In this document: positions 1 to 8,796 of the stretch, piece by piece
Layout: the number at the start of each line of letters is the position of its first letter
How positions within the stretch are numbered: position 1 is the first letter of the stretch
Source of the DNA: Aminobacterium sp. MB27-C1
GTDB lineage: Bacteria > Synergistota > Synergistia > Synergistales > Aminobacteriaceae
Reading direction: 5' to 3'
DNA: 64,000 bases
NCBI RefSeq assembly: GCF_030908405.1
Contig: NZ_CP133089.1
Coordinates: forward strand, 434,001-498,000
Translations under genes and position numbers: made by a program
Notes under the pieces: generated by a model
Told to the model about the DNA's origin: nothing
The model's database searches: none
Seen by the model: only the letters and a program-made list of their open reading frames with translations

Positions 1-552
1 CTTCAATATTTTGACTCTAAAAGCCCTTCTCCCATCGTCGATACGAATTTTACGGCTCAAATGGAAGGACAATTGGATCTTATTGAAGAAAATAAGCTTG
101 AATGGGTTGATGTAGTCCGTTCTTTCTGGGGTGGTTTTGCAGAAACTCTAGAAGAAGCCAAAAAAGCATCGGCTGTTGATTTGCCTGAACCTGAGCCAAT
201 TGGTGAGGATTGTCCGGAATGTGGGAAGCCTTTAGTTAAAAAACGAGGACGTTTCGGTGATTTTATAGCCTGTTCGGGATATCCTGAATGTCGATATACT
301 CGCCCAATTCTGAAAACTATTGGTGTGAAGTGTCCCCTATGTGGGGAAACTGAAAATGGAGAAGTTGTTCGAAGAAGAAGTAAAAAAGGAAAGTTTTTCT
401 ATGGATGTTCACGATATCCTGAATGTAAATATGTCTCATGGAACGAACCTACAGGAGAAAAGTGTCCAGAGTGTGGAACTCCACTTGTTCGCAAAAACAA
501 AAAAAGTCTTCCAGAATGCCCCGAATGTGGTTGGAAAAAGGAGAAAAAGTAA
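1..552 (+). CDS. topA: DNA topoisomerase I, C-terminal part (5' end outside window)
   Basis: Relaxes negatively supercoiled DNA. Only the last 183 residues are present: the frame is open from base 1 and the stop is at 550-552. The visible part starts in the end of the catalytic core and runs into three consecutive four-cysteine zinc modules, beginning near 211, 331 and 463. Each opens with a CPxCG-type pair and closes with a second Cys pair, and the first two carry the SGYPEC/SRYPEC ending typical of topoisomerase I C-terminal fingers. trmFO starts two bases after the stop, so the two are probably co-transcribed, as in Firmicutes. An ATG at 61 lies inside the gene and is not its start. Confidence 0.93.
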   Translation, partial: LQYFDSKSPSPIVDTNFTAQMEGQLDLIEENKLEWVDVVRSFWGGFAETLEEAKKASAVDLPEPEPIGEDCPECGKPLVKKRGRFGDFIACSGYPECRYTRPILKTIGVKCPLCGETENGEVVRRRSKKGKFFYGCSRYPECKYVSWNEPTGEKCPECGTPLVRKNKKSLPECPECGWKKEKK

Positions 553-554
553 TT

Positions 555-1871
555 ATGGACAGATCAAACGAAATTCTGGTTCTTGGTGGCGGATTGGCCG
601 GGAGCGAAGCAGCTTGGCAGTTGGCACAAAGAGGATATCCTGTTTGTTTAGTAGAGATGAGACCGAAAATAACAACCCCAGCACATCAGACCGATATGAT
701 GGGGGAACTTGTATGCAGTAATTCTCTTGGTGCTGATAATATGACAAGCCCAGCTGGAATATTAAAGGCTGAGCTTCGTTATCTTGGTAGTCTCATAATG
801 GAAGCTGCAGATCATACGAGCGTTCCTGCAGGCAAAGCACTTGCCGTTGATCGTGACGCTTTTGCTGGTTACATAACGAAAAAACTTTCAGAACATCCTT
901 GTATAAGAATTGAAAGACGAGAGATGACATCGTTGCCGGAGGAACCTGCTATTATTGCTACAGGTCCCTTAACAAGCCCTTCTCTTGCAGAAGAATTGAA
1001 GAAAATAACAGGAGAAGAATATTTTTCTTTTTTTGATGCTATAGCTCCGGTAGTTTTTTACGATTCCATCGATATGACGAAAGCGTACAAAGCAGGACGC
1101 TACGGTCAAGAAGCAGATTATATAAATTGTCCCATGAACGAAGAAGAGTATATTCGTTTTTGGAATGCTCTTGTCTCTGCAGAGCGAGCCACACGTCATG
1201 AATTTGAAAAGGACATTCGTTATTTTGAGGGATGTTTACCAATAGAAGTTATTGCCTCCAGAGGTATCGATACTCTCCGTTTTGGTCCTTTAAGACCAGT
1301 TGGTTTGCCCAATCCCCTTACAGGAGAAGAACCCTATGCTGTTGTTCAGCTTCGACAAGATAATAAAGATGGCACTCTTTTTAATTTAGTTGGTTTTCAG
1401 ACAAGCCTGAAATGGGGAGAGCAAGCTCGAGTTTTTAAACTTATCCCAGGGCTTCAAGATGCTGAGTTTGCCCGTTATGGTGTTATGCATAGGAATATAT
1501 ACGTCAATGCACCTACTGTACTTGATGGTTTTCTTCGTTTACGGGATCGTAAAAATCTTTTTTTAGCGGGGCAAATAACGGGAGTAGAAGGATATCTTGA
1601 GAGTACCGCTATGGGACTTGTTGCTGCTATTTATATGGCGTTTTCTTTGAGACAAACAGAAATGCCCATTTGGCCTAAAGAGACAGCGATAGGTTCTTTG
1701 CTCCGTTATTTATCAGAAACTGACACGAAGGTTTTTCACCCTATGAACGTAAACTTGGGCATATTCCCCCATCTTGATGTAAAAATACGTAAAAAAATAG
1801 AACGATGTCAAAAAGTTGGCGAAAGAGCGATGTTGTTCTTAGAAGAATTTTACAAAAGTTACCTAAAATAG
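555..1871 (+). CDS. trmFO: Methylenetetrahydrofolate-tRNA-(uracil-5-)-methyltransferase TrmFO
   Basis: Folate- and FAD-dependent enzyme that makes ribothymidine at tRNA position 54. The 438-residue protein begins with a dinucleotide-binding glycine motif (LGGGLAGSEAA, residues 10-20). It has the family cysteine in ELVCSNSLG (Cys54) and the second family cysteine in FEGCLP (about Cys227), both placed as in Bacillus TrmFO. The ATG at 555 is chosen because it follows an AAGGAG-like site and starts just before the FAD motif; a longer in-frame start at 438 would lie wholly inside topA. The gene sits between topA and xerC as in Firmicutes. The stop codon is part of a possible terminator stem. Confidence 0.95.
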   Translation: MDRSNEILVLGGGLAGSEAAWQLAQRGYPVCLVEMRPKITTPAHQTDMMGELVCSNSLGADNMTSPAGILKAELRYLGSLIMEAADHTSVPAGKALAVDRDAFAGYITKKLSEHPCIRIERREMTSLPEEPAIIATGPLTSPSLAEELKKITGEEYFSFFDAIAPVVFYDSIDMTKAYKAGRYGQEADYINCPMNEEEYIRFWNALVSAERATRHEFEKDIRYFEGCLPIEVIASRGIDTLRFGPLRPVGLPNPLTGEEPYAVVQLRQDNKDGTLFNLVGFQTSLKWGEQARVFKLIPGLQDAEFARYGVMHRNIYVNAPTVLDGFLRLRDRKNLFLAGQITGVEGYLESTAMGLVAAIYMAFSLRQTEMPIWPKETAIGSLLRYLSETDTKVFHPMNVNLGIFPHLDVKIRKKIERCQKVGERAMLFLEEFYKSYLK

Positions 1872-1890
1872 GACTCCCCCCCTATTTTTT
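1865..1890 (+). terminator. Probable rho-independent terminator after trmFO
   Basis: An 8-bp perfect inverted repeat (AAAATAGG at 1865-1872, CCTATTTT at 1881-1888) encloses a C-rich loop and runs into a short T tract. The left arm overlaps the trmFO stop codon. The stem is A+T-rich, so termination may be partial. Confidence 0.5.
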
Positions 1891-1962
1891 ATAATAGACC
1901 TCTGTTGTATAATGTATAATAATAAATTCCAATGATTTTAAAATTTTTTGTGTCGTTATATT

Positions 1963-2006
1963 TTTGCCTTTTTTCAGGCAAATCTTGTTGCAAAAATTGC
2001 AATTTT
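1963..2006 (+). repeat. Two small inverted repeats in the trmFO-xerC intergenic region
   Basis: The 190-bp gap before xerC is very A+T-rich. It holds a 7-bp inverted repeat (TTTGCCT at 1963-1969 with AGGCAAA at 1976-1982) and a second one built on TTGCAA (1988-2002) followed by a short T run. Two TATAAT matches lie at 1908-1913 and 1915-1920 but have no convincing -35 element. A xerC promoter is expected here after the trmFO terminator; I cannot fix its position. Confidence 0.3.
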
Positions 2007-2061
2007 ATGGCATTCTGATTGTTTAGAAAAGTATCAAGTATCTGGAAAAGAATGATAAAAT

Positions 2062-2958
2062 ATGATTATGGCTGAAAAGTTATCTTCTGCGTTGGATTAT
2101 TACTTGGAACAGATGCGTTTTGCCAAAAATATGTCATTGTATACTATTGAGAATTATGCTGTAGATCTCAATCAATTTGTTAACTATTTGCTTGAGCAAA
2201 ACGTTACCCTTCTTTCGGAAGTAGATACACGTTTGATTCGTGAGTATTTGAGGGTCTTGGCTTCTTTTGGATACGCTAAGTCATCTGTCTCCAGAAAACT
2301 TTCCGCTATAAAAAATTGGTTTCTTTTTTTAGTTGATAAAAAATTAGTGGAGAAAGATCCAGCTAAAAATGTTAAGGGTCCACGTTTACCTGCGCGCTTG
2401 CCACGTGCTTTAAGTGTAGAGGAAGTTACGAGGCTAATTGAAAAAGGAAGTGCGGAAAGCACAACGCCTCTTAGAGACAGGGCTGTTTTAGAGTTACTTT
2501 ATGGATGTGGACTTCGTATTGGAGAGCTTGCAATTCTTCACTGGGAGGATATAGATCTTGTCGAAAGATGGCTGCGGGTTCGAGGCAAGGGAGACAAAGA
2601 GCGAATGGTTCCCGTAGGCAGAATGGCTAAAGAGGCTGTTCAGGTGTGGCAAGATACTTTTTCAGAACCAAATAATTTTATCTTCCCGGGGGAAAATGGC
2701 GATCATCTTACTGTGCGTACTGTTGGGCGTATAGTGGAGAGAGCCGCGCAGAGAGTTGGATTATTTGGGGTAACTCCCCATATGTTACGTCATAGCTTTG
2801 CAACCCATATGCTTGAAGGTGGAGCTTCTATACGAGTGATGCAAGAGCTTTTGGGACATGAAAGTTTATTGACGACACAACGGTATCTGACAGTGACGGC
2901 AGAACATCTTAAACAAAGCTACATAGATGCTTTTCCGAGAACTAGAGGAGATGATTGA
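2062..2958 (+). CDS. xerC: Tyrosine recombinase XerC
   Basis: Site-specific recombinase that, with a partner, resolves chromosome dimers at dif. The 298 residues comprise an N-terminal SAM-like DNA-binding domain (about 1-100) and a catalytic domain with the tyrosine-recombinase set: Arg152 (CGLRIGE), His240 and Arg243 (HMLRHS), His266 (LLGHES) and Tyr275 (TQRYL). Its place between trmFO and hslV matches Bacillus codV, so it is a housekeeping recombinase, not a phage integrase. The start could be the ATG at 2062 or at 2068; a GGAAAAG site at 2044-2050 fits either loosely. hslV overlaps its 3' end by 8 bp. Confidence 0.93.
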   Translation: MIMAEKLSSALDYYLEQMRFAKNMSLYTIENYAVDLNQFVNYLLEQNVTLLSEVDTRLIREYLRVLASFGYAKSSVSRKLSAIKNWFLFLVDKKLVEKDPAKNVKGPRLPARLPRALSVEEVTRLIEKGSAESTTPLRDRAVLELLYGCGLRIGELAILHWEDIDLVERWLRVRGKGDKERMVPVGRMAKEAVQVWQDTFSEPNNFIFPGENGDHLTVRTVGRIVERAAQRVGLFGVTPHMLRHSFATHMLEGGASIRVMQELLGHESLLTTQRYLTVTAEHLKQSYIDAFPRTRGDD

Positions 2959-3493
2959 ACTGTTTAAGGGAACAACTATATTGTGTGTACGCCGCGGAGA
3001 TACAGTGGCGATGGCTGGAGACGGTCAGGTAACCTTAGGAGATCAAATTATAAAGGCAGGGGCACGGAAGGTGCGTCGCTTATATAAGGGAAAAGTCCTT
3101 GCAGGATTTGCAGGGAGTACCGCAGATGCAATGACACTTCTTGAGCGTTTTGAAGCGCGTTTAGAGGAAAATAGCGGAGACCTTATGAGGGCAGCTGTTT
3201 CTCTCGTTAAAGAGTGGAGATTGGATCGCGCTTTGAGAAAACTTGAGGCCCTTATGCTTGTTGCAGATGAAAACCATACATTGTTACTTTCAGGTGCAGG
3301 AGATGTGCTTGAACCGGAGAACAATGTTGCTGCTATCGGATCTGGTGCTGGTTTCGCCCTGGCGGCTGCACGGGCTTTTATGGAGTCTGGTAAAGGGTCT
3401 GTTTCTGAAATCGCCCACAGATCTATAGAAATAGCTGCGGATATTTGTATCTATACGGATAAAGAGATAACGGTAGAGGTGATTGGCGAATGA
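2951..3493 (+). CDS. hslV: ATP-dependent protease subunit HslV (ClpQ)
   Basis: Proteolytic subunit of the HslUV chamber, an N-terminal-nucleophile (Ntn) hydrolase. With the ATG at 2951 it is 180 residues. The catalytic threonine is expected at residue 8 in [10 protein letters not shown], exposed after loss of a short MIELFKG leader, similar in length to the Thermotoga-type leader. AGDGQVTLG and [16 protein letters not shown] are family-typical. Start choice is uncertain: GAGGAG directly abuts the 2951 ATG, which is too close for normal spacing. A CTG at 2960 would be better spaced, and an ATG at 2927 lacks a ribosome site. hslU overlaps it by 4 bp, so the two are translationally coupled. Confidence 0.94.
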   Translation: MIELFKGTTILCVRRGDTVAMAGDGQVTLGDQIIKAGARKVRRLYKGKVLAGFAGSTADAMTLLERFEARLEENSGDLMRAAVSLVKEWRLDRALRKLEALMLVADENHTLLLSGAGDVLEPENNVAAIGSGAGFALAAARAFMESGKGSVSEIAHRSIEIAADICIYTDKEITVEVIGE

Positions 3494-4896
3494 GTATTGT
3501 AGCAGAAGAGAAGCTGGATTTAACACCTCGCCTTGTAGTTGAGTGTCTTGACAGGTACATCATAGGGCAGGAGAAGGCTAAAAGAGCGGTAGCCATTGCT
3601 CTTCGTAATAGAATTCGACGTCGCAATTTGTCTCACGATCTCGCCAACGAAATAGCTCCTAAAAATATACTGATGGTTGGCCCGACAGGTGTAGGAAAGA
3701 CGGAGATAGCCCGTCGTTTGGCTGATCTTGTTCAAGCCCCATTTGTGAAAGTAGAAGCGACGAAATTTACTGAAGTGGGCTACGTTGGACGAGATGTGGA
3801 GTCAATGGTTCGAGATCTCGTCGAAATGGCTGTGTCCATGGTAAAAAAAGTAAAGATAGAAGAGGTTCAAGGTCCTGCAGAAGAGAGAGCTTCGTTGCGG
3901 CTTGTGGATGCTTTGCTTCCACGACCGGAGAGAAAATCGTCAATGCCCGACTTTATGAAAATGTTTTCGGGAAAAGAGGAGGAAGTGGCGCCGTCTCAGG
4001 AAGATGACTCTATTAGAGAATCTACGAGAAATAAAGTTTTAGAACTTCTTAAGACAGGCAAACTGGATGGAAGAGAAGTAGAGATTGAGGTAACTGAAAA
4101 TTCTGCTGTCGGTATACCTCTTCTTGGTGGCGCAGGAATGGATTCGATGGGTATGAATATTAATGAAATGCTCAGCGGCTTTCTTCCTAAAAAAACTAAA
4201 AAACGTCGAATGAAGGTTGTGGATGCCAAAAGGCTCTTGCAGGCCGAAGAAGCTGAAAAACTTATCGATATGGAGTCGGTAGGCAAAGAGGCTTTGGAGA
4301 AGGCGCAAGAAGAAGGCATTGTCTTCATTGACGAACTTGATAAGGTTGTTGCCCGCGGATCTTCTAATGGTCCCGATGTGAGCAGGGAAGGTGTTCAGAG
4401 GGATCTTCTCCCTATTGTTGAAGGGGCATCGGTTCAAACAAAGTATGGAACGGTAAAAACAGATCACATTCTTTTTATTGCTGCGGGAGCTTTTTCAAGC
4501 GTTAAACCTTCTGATCTTGTTCCAGAACTTCAGGGACGATTCCCCATTCGTGTGGAGTTGCAGCCATTAGGAAAAGATGAGCTGGCTCGCATTCTTGTCG
4601 AACCGGAAAATAGTCTCATAAAACAGTATCAGGCTCTGTTGAGCACTGAAAATGTGGAAATACGATTTTCTCAAGAGGCTATTTACAAAATAGCGGCATT
4701 AGCTGAGAAAATGAACACCGAAATGGAAAACATAGGAGCTCGTCGTCTTCATACGATGATAGAACAGCTTCTTGAAGATATTAGTTTTACGGCACCAGAG
4801 CGGCAAGGTGATGTAATAGAGATAGATACTTTATTTGTTGAAGAGAGGCTTTCCCCTCTCATGGAAGATACTGACTTGCGAAAGTATTTGCTTTAA
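3490..4896 (+). CDS. hslU: HslU (ClpY) ATPase subunit of the HslUV protease
   Basis: AAA+ unfoldase that feeds substrates into HslV. The 468 residues include Walker A (GPTGVGKT, around residue 62), a family-typical IIGQ near the N-terminus, a charged intermediate (I) domain between roughly residues 110 and 230, Walker B (VFIDELDKV) and the C-terminal sensor-2 region ([11 protein letters not shown]). The C-terminus ends in LRKYLL, the kind of tail that inserts into HslV. The start overlaps the hslV stop (ATGA), so both subunits are made together. Confidence 0.96.
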   Translation: MSIVAEEKLDLTPRLVVECLDRYIIGQEKAKRAVAIALRNRIRRRNLSHDLANEIAPKNILMVGPTGVGKTEIARRLADLVQAPFVKVEATKFTEVGYVGRDVESMVRDLVEMAVSMVKKVKIEEVQGPAEERASLRLVDALLPRPERKSSMPDFMKMFSGKEEEVAPSQEDDSIRESTRNKVLELLKTGKLDGREVEIEVTENSAVGIPLLGGAGMDSMGMNINEMLSGFLPKKTKKRRMKVVDAKRLLQAEEAEKLIDMESVGKEALEKAQEEGIVFIDELDKVVARGSSNGPDVSREGVQRDLLPIVEGASVQTKYGTVKTDHILFIAAGAFSSVKPSDLVPELQGRFPIRVELQPLGKDELARILVEPENSLIKQYQALLSTENVEIRFSQEAIYKIAALAEKMNTEMENIGARRLHTMIEQLLEDISFTAPERQGDVIEIDTLFVEERLSPLMEDTDLRKYLL

Positions 4897-4916
4897 TTAT
4901 TCAGGAGGGATTCGAA

Positions 4917-5762
4917 ATGACTAAAGGAGAAAAGAAAATAACAGATAGTAATCCTGTTATAGTGGAAGATCCAGCAATGAAAGATTTACTCGATAAAACT
5001 CGTCAAGTAGGCAGAGCGCTTCAGAACCGCAGAGAAGGAACTAAACCTGATTATAACAAGCTTGCTAAACTTCTTTGTGAATTTTCCACAGCGAATGTCT
5101 ATATTATCAACAGAGAGGGCAAAATTCTTGGCTATTCATGGATTAGTGAATACCACTCGGAAGCAGTGGCTAATTTCTTGGAGAGAGGGTATATGCCCGA
5201 GAATTTTGTTGAAAAAATGAATCAGCACAGAGAGTCCATTTTGAGCGAAACAGACGGCTATCTCTTTGATGATGAAGAAAACGTTGAAGGCTCTCCAGAG
5301 AAACACATGCTATACGTTCCTATATATAGCGCTGCTGAGCGTTTAGGAACGTTACTTCTTGTGAGATTCTTTGATCCTTTTTATATGAAAGATCTTATTT
5401 TAGCTGAGTATCTTGCAACTCTCGTTGGAATTGAAATTTTACATGACAGAACCCGCAGTATAGAAGAGCGTGCCAGAGAGCGTCTTGTTGTTCAAATGGC
5501 CATGCGTGCACTTTCCTACTCTGAAGTAGAGTCAGTAAAACATATCATAGCTGAATTAGGCGCTTATGAGGGCGTAGTTATTGCCAGTAAGGTTGCAGAT
5601 CGAGTAGGCGTAACACGGAGTGTTATTGTCAATGCTCTTAGAAAACTAGAGAGCGCAGGTATTATAGAAAGTAGAAGCCTTGGCATGAAAGGAACCTTTA
5701 TAAAGATTTTAAGCCCCCTCTTTATTGAGGAGTTAGGAATGGTTCTTCCTCAGAGCATGTAA
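4917..5762 (+). CDS. codY: GTP-sensing transcriptional regulator CodY
   Basis: Global repressor that in Firmicutes senses branched-chain amino acids and GTP and controls stationary-phase metabolism and motility. The 281 residues hold an N-terminal GAF-like ligand domain (about 1-165), a long linker helix and a C-terminal winged helix-turn-helix (about 219-264) with the well-conserved stretch ASKVADRVGVTRSVIVNALR. It is about 20 residues longer than Bacillus CodY, mostly at the N-terminus. A strong AGGAGG site lies 7 bp before the start. The gene closes the topA-codY cluster and is followed by a clear terminator. Confidence 0.94.
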   Translation: MTKGEKKITDSNPVIVEDPAMKDLLDKTRQVGRALQNRREGTKPDYNKLAKLLCEFSTANVYIINREGKILGYSWISEYHSEAVANFLERGYMPENFVEKMNQHRESILSETDGYLFDDEENVEGSPEKHMLYVPIYSAAERLGTLLLVRFFDPFYMKDLILAEYLATLVGIEILHDRTRSIEERARERLVVQMAMRALSYSEVESVKHIIAELGAYEGVVIASKVADRVGVTRSVIVNALRKLESAGIIESRSLGMKGTFIKILSPLFIEELGMVLPQSM

Positions 5763-5787
5763 CTTTAAAACATTAATATTGCTGAGT

Positions 5788-5826
5788 AAAAGTGAAGCTG
5801 CCATGAAGGACAGCTTCACTTTTTTA
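5788..5826 (+). terminator. Rho-independent terminator after codY
   Basis: A near-perfect hairpin (AAGTGAAGCTG at 5790-5800 with CAGCTTCACTT at 5811-5821, 10-nt loop) runs into a T-rich tract. It ends the hslVU-codY unit before the flagellar genes. Confidence 0.88.
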
Positions 5827-5837
5827 TATATTCTATT

Positions 5838-5864
5838 TAAGAAAAGAATTACTTCTACCGATAT
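5838..5864 (+). promoter_or_regulatory. Sigma28-like promoter upstream of flgB
   Basis: TAAG at 5838-5841 and ACCGATAT at 5857-5864 are separated by exactly 15 bases. The sigma28 (SigD/FliA) consensus is TAAA-N15-GCCGATAA, so 9 of 12 specified bases match with ideal spacing. It lies between the codY terminator and flgB. The sigma28 gene is in this window at 36371, so an autoregulatory loop is possible. Assignment rests on sequence resemblance only. Confidence 0.55.
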
Positions 5865-5886
5865 GTAACACGAAGGGGTGAAAGCA

Positions 5887-6288
5887 ATGATTGTTGATCG
5901 AGCGTGGAAAGTTGCAGAAAAAGATTTGGAAGGTCTATCTCAGCGTTTTCAAGCGGTGGGGTCAAATCTTGCTAATGCTAACACTCCAGGATATGGGCGA
6001 AAAGAGGTCTCTTTTGAAGAAGAGCTAAGAAGCGTTGTTCTAGGACCCGATAAATTACCTTTAAAGGTTACGCAACCTTCTCATATTGTCTCTGTTCCGG
6101 CTACGGTAGATAAAGTTGTTCCATCGGAAAAAAGAATTTATGACGAGAAAGTGCGGTTTGACGGAAATAACGTAGATTTAGAGATAGAGATGGCTAAGAT
6201 GATGGAGACTCGTTTAGCTTATCAGTCAATGACACGATTGATAGGCAAGAAAAGTTCCATGTACCGTCTTGTCATAGGAGGACGCTAA
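5887..6288 (+). CDS. flgB: Flagellar proximal rod protein FlgB
   Basis: Proximal rod subunit secreted by the flagellar type III apparatus. The 133 residues show the N-terminal rod/hook signature (SNLANANTPGYGR) and the C-terminal heptad-like helix (EIEMAKMMETRLAYQSM) of this family. The ATG at 5887 is chosen because GAAGGGG lies 8 bases upstream; a GTG at 5878 would fall inside that site. flgC starts on the last base of the flgB stop codon, so the two are coupled. Confidence 0.95.
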   Translation: MIVDRAWKVAEKDLEGLSQRFQAVGSNLANANTPGYGRKEVSFEEELRSVVLGPDKLPLKVTQPSHIVSVPATVDKVVPSEKRIYDEKVRFDGNNVDLEIEMAKMMETRLAYQSMTRLIGKKSSMYRLVIGGR

Positions 6289-6704
6289 TGCGAGTTTTTC
6301 GTACAATTGATATAGCGGGGAGTTCCCTTACCGCACACAGGCTATGGATGGATACTGTTGCATCTAATTTAGCGAATGTAAATACTACAAGAACTGATAC
6401 AGGTGGTCCTTACGTTCGAAAAACTCCTGTCTTTTCAGAAATTTTAGCAACTGAAGAAGGGCGCCAGTGTGGAGGTGGGGTTAGAGTTGTTGATATTGCT
6501 GAAGACTCTCAGCCTTCCCGTCGGGTTTATCAACCCGATCATCCCGATGCAGATGCCCAGGGGTATGTTTCTTTCCCTAATGTTAATGTTGTTCGCGAGA
6601 TGGCTGACATGATGACGGCTAGCCGTGCTTATGAAGCAAACCTCGCTATTGCAGATGCAGCAAGAGGTATGTGGAATGGAGCTCTTGAGATCTTACGAGG
6701 GTAA
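6288..6704 (+). CDS. flgC: Flagellar proximal rod protein FlgC
   Basis: Rod subunit of 138 residues. The N-terminus carries the rod signature (VASNLANVNTTRTD) and the C-terminus the usual paired-helix region (VNVVREMADMMTASRAYEAN). Start and stop overlap with flgB (TAATG), and an AGGAGG site precedes the start inside flgB. A strong terminator follows, which is unusual in the middle of this conserved gene string. Confidence 0.95.
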   Translation: MRVFRTIDIAGSSLTAHRLWMDTVASNLANVNTTRTDTGGPYVRKTPVFSEILATEEGRQCGGGVRVVDIAEDSQPSRRVYQPDHPDADAQGYVSFPNVNVVREMADMMTASRAYEANLAIADAARGMWNGALEILRG

Positions 6705-6753
6705 TATGGCATACATTGAAATATGAGCCTTTTTGCCTATATGACTTCCTTCA

Positions 6754-6781
6754 GGGGACACTGTAAAGTGTCCCCTTTTTT
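6754..6781 (+). terminator. Strong rho-independent terminator between flgC and fliE
   Basis: A 9-bp perfect G+C-rich stem (GGGGACACT at 6754-6762 with AGTGTCCCC at 6767-6775), a 4-base GTAA loop and six Ts. It separates flgBC from fliE and everything downstream. Confidence 0.85.
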
Positions 6782-6788
6782 ATCATTG

Positions 6789-6838
6789 TTGTTACACAGA
6801 TGTGTTAAAATTAAACTTATTGATAACAAATTTGATAT
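6789..6838 (+). promoter_or_regulatory. Weak candidate promoter region for the fliE operon
   Basis: After the flgC terminator a promoter is needed for fliE. Two poor matches are visible: TTGTTA (6789-6794) with TAAACT (6812-6817) at 17-base spacing for a housekeeping sigma, and TAAA (6812-6815) with TTTGATAT (6831-6838) at 15-base spacing for sigma28. Neither is convincing on its own. Confidence 0.25.
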
Positions 6839-6866
6839 TTGCTTTTATTACTGAAGGAGAGATAAT

Positions 6867-7178
6867 ATGGATCCTGTAAAACTTGATCTCAGTCAGCTTA
6901 CTCCGAAGAATAAAATGAAACAGACGATGCAGGAGAAAACAGATCTTATACACCATAGTCCTTCTTTCGAGTCGATTCTCTCCCAATCTTTTGTTAATGT
7001 TAATAATTTACAACAAGAATCTGATATGATGGTTCAGAAATTGGCGGTCGGAGAAGTAGATGATATATCGACTGTGGTTTTGTCGGTTCAAAGAGCTGAG
7101 CTTGCACTTCGAATGATTACAGAAGTGCGTAATAAGCTTGTGGATGCATATCAGCAACTTGCGCGTATGCCTGTTTGA
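6867..7178 (+). CDS. fliE: Flagellar hook-basal body protein FliE
   Basis: Small adaptor joining the MS ring to the rod, secreted early by the flagellar export gate. The 103 residues end in the conserved FliE region (VGEVDDISTVVLSVQRAELA, then MITEVRNKLVDAYQQLARMPV). An AAGGAGAG site lies just upstream. It begins the long gene run that continues to the sigma28 gene. Confidence 0.93.
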   Translation: MDPVKLDLSQLTPKNKMKQTMQEKTDLIHHSPSFESILSQSFVNVNNLQQESDMMVQKLAVGEVDDISTVVLSVQRAELALRMITEVRNKLVDAYQQLARMPV

Positions 7179-7204
7179 TTTTTTTATCCTTTTCTTAATT
7201 TAAT

Positions 7205-8779
7205 ATGAATGGATTAACTCAGTTAAAAGAAAAAATTAGTGCGTTTTGGTTATCGTTGCGTCAATGGCAACGATGGTCACTTGTCGGGGCCGCTGTTTTG
7301 GTTGCAGCAGCTCTTGTTTTGCTTGTCTTATGGGGAGGAAAGCCCTCCTATGAGCCTCTTTTTGCACAGTTGGAGGTTTCTGATGAAGCCGCCATCGTTT
7401 CTTATCTGAAGGAGAATAAAATTCCCTATCGGATCGATCCTGCTGCTCACGCTGTTTTGATTCCTCGAGATCAAGTCTATGAGGTTCGTCTTACTTTAGC
7501 GCAGGAAGGACTTCCCAAAGGTGGCAATGTAGGTTTAGAACTTTTCGACGATACTAAAATGGGGATGAACGAGTTTCAACAAAAGGTGACTTTTTTAAGA
7601 GCCTTGGAGGGAGAACTTGCAAGAACAATAAGTCAGATTGAAGCTATAGATTATGCCAAGGTAAATATCGTTCTTCCCGAAAAACACCTTTTTTTAGAAC
7701 AGCAGCAACCTTCTACAGCTTCTGTACTTATTCGTTTGAAGGCAGGGCAGGAGATAGGTCCCTCTCAGATAAAAGCCATTATTCATCTTGTTTCTCATAG
7801 TGTAGAAGGTCTTGCCCCTGATTATGTAACCGTCGTTGATACGAGTGGTAAGGTTCTTTCTGATATGCTTGATCAGGAGCTCTTGGTATATAGCCATGGA
7901 GATGGACAGACTGTTTCTTCTGTACAGCGAGAACTGGAAAGGCAGCAGGAACGAGAACTAGAGAGTAAGGTCAGGCAAATGCTCGAACGAGTTTATGGCC
8001 CAGGCCATGTCGTGGTTCGTGTGAAAGTAGAGCTTGATTTTGACAAGAAACAAAGTCGTTATAAGGAATATGTTCCTTTTGCGTCTGGAAAAGGTGTTTT
8101 AAGAAGTCAGCAAAATATGGAAGAGAGCTTTACTGGTAGTGGTACTCCAGTAGGGGGCGCTCCCGGAACGACGACGAATATTCCAGGGTATGCAATAGGT
8201 GCTCCTAACACTGGTATGAATGAATATAATAAGAGTGACGTTGTTAGTAACTACGAGATAACAACACGAGAAGGAGAAAAAATAGATACACCAGGTGGCA
8301 TCAGACGACTGACAGCTTCTGTTTTAGTTGATGCTGACCTGGATGAGACAAGATTAAAAGAATTGAATGCCATTGTAGCGCCGGCTTTAGGTTTTAGGGC
8401 TGAGCGTGGTGACGAATTGGCAATACAGGGAATGAAATTCTCAACGACACTTGCAGATTCTCTTAAGGAACAGCTTCAGCGAGAACGTCGTACACAGCTT
8501 ATTTTTCTTCTTATTGGTTTAGCGGCACTTTTGCTTCTGCTTTCTCTCGGAGCTCTATGGTGGGTTCGTCGCAGAAAAGAAGGAAAGGAAAAGAAAATTG
8601 CGGCTGGTGCTGAAGCAGGAAAGGCGATACCGTCTATACAGGATATTCTTAGCTCCCCTGAACTTCTTGAATCTCAGGGAGAATTGGCTATATTGGAAGA
8701 ACAATTACGGGCTTATGCGAAAAGTAAGCCTGAAGAAGTTGCAAATCTTCTTCAGGAATGGATTTCAGAAGATATGTAA
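7205..8779 (+). CDS. fliF: Flagellar MS-ring protein FliF
   Basis: Forms the membrane MS ring on which the flagellum is built. The 524 residues have one transmembrane helix near residues 24-44 and another near 432-455, with ring-building motifs between them, and a cytoplasmic C-terminal tail that binds FliG. PLFAQLEVSDEAAIVSYLKE and NEFQQKVTFLRALEGELART are typical of the family. The ATG at 7205 has no obvious ribosome-binding site, but the protein begins at the normal place relative to the first membrane helix. fliG follows after 17 bp. Confidence 0.95.
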   Translation: MNGLTQLKEKISAFWLSLRQWQRWSLVGAAVLVAAALVLLVLWGGKPSYEPLFAQLEVSDEAAIVSYLKENKIPYRIDPAAHAVLIPRDQVYEVRLTLAQEGLPKGGNVGLELFDDTKMGMNEFQQKVTFLRALEGELARTISQIEAIDYAKVNIVLPEKHLFLEQQQPSTASVLIRLKAGQEIGPSQIKAIIHLVSHSVEGLAPDYVTVVDTSGKVLSDMLDQELLVYSHGDGQTVSSVQRELERQQERELESKVRQMLERVYGPGHVVVRVKVELDFDKKQSRYKEYVPFASGKGVLRSQQNMEESFTGSGTPVGGAPGTTTNIPGYAIGAPNTGMNEYNKSDVVSNYEITTREGEKIDTPGGIRRLTASVLVDADLDETRLKELNAIVAPALGFRAERGDELAIQGMKFSTTLADSLKEQLQRERRTQLIFLLIGLAALLLLLSLGALWWVRRRKEGKEKKIAAGAEAGKAIPSIQDILSSPELLESQGELAILEEQLRAYAKSKPEEVANLLQEWISEDM

Positions 8780-8796
8780 AAGACAGGAGATAAAAT

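Noticed and set aside
438-554. Longer N-terminus for TrmFO
   Set aside because: It would overlap the topA zinc-finger region in another frame and add a sequence unlike the family; the ATG at 555 has a good ribosome site.
1908-1920. Two TATAAT boxes as the xerC promoter
   Set aside because: No -35 element at 16-18 bases upstream of either; the region is generally A+T-rich.
2062-2958. Tyrosine recombinase as a sign of a mobile element
   Set aside because: Gene order and domain layout are those of housekeeping XerC; no attachment repeats, phage or transposon genes are nearby.
6812-6838. Sigma28-like promoter upstream of fliE
   Set aside because: TAAA is present at 15-base spacing but the -10 (TTTGATAT) matches only four of eight bases; kept only as a weak candidate region.
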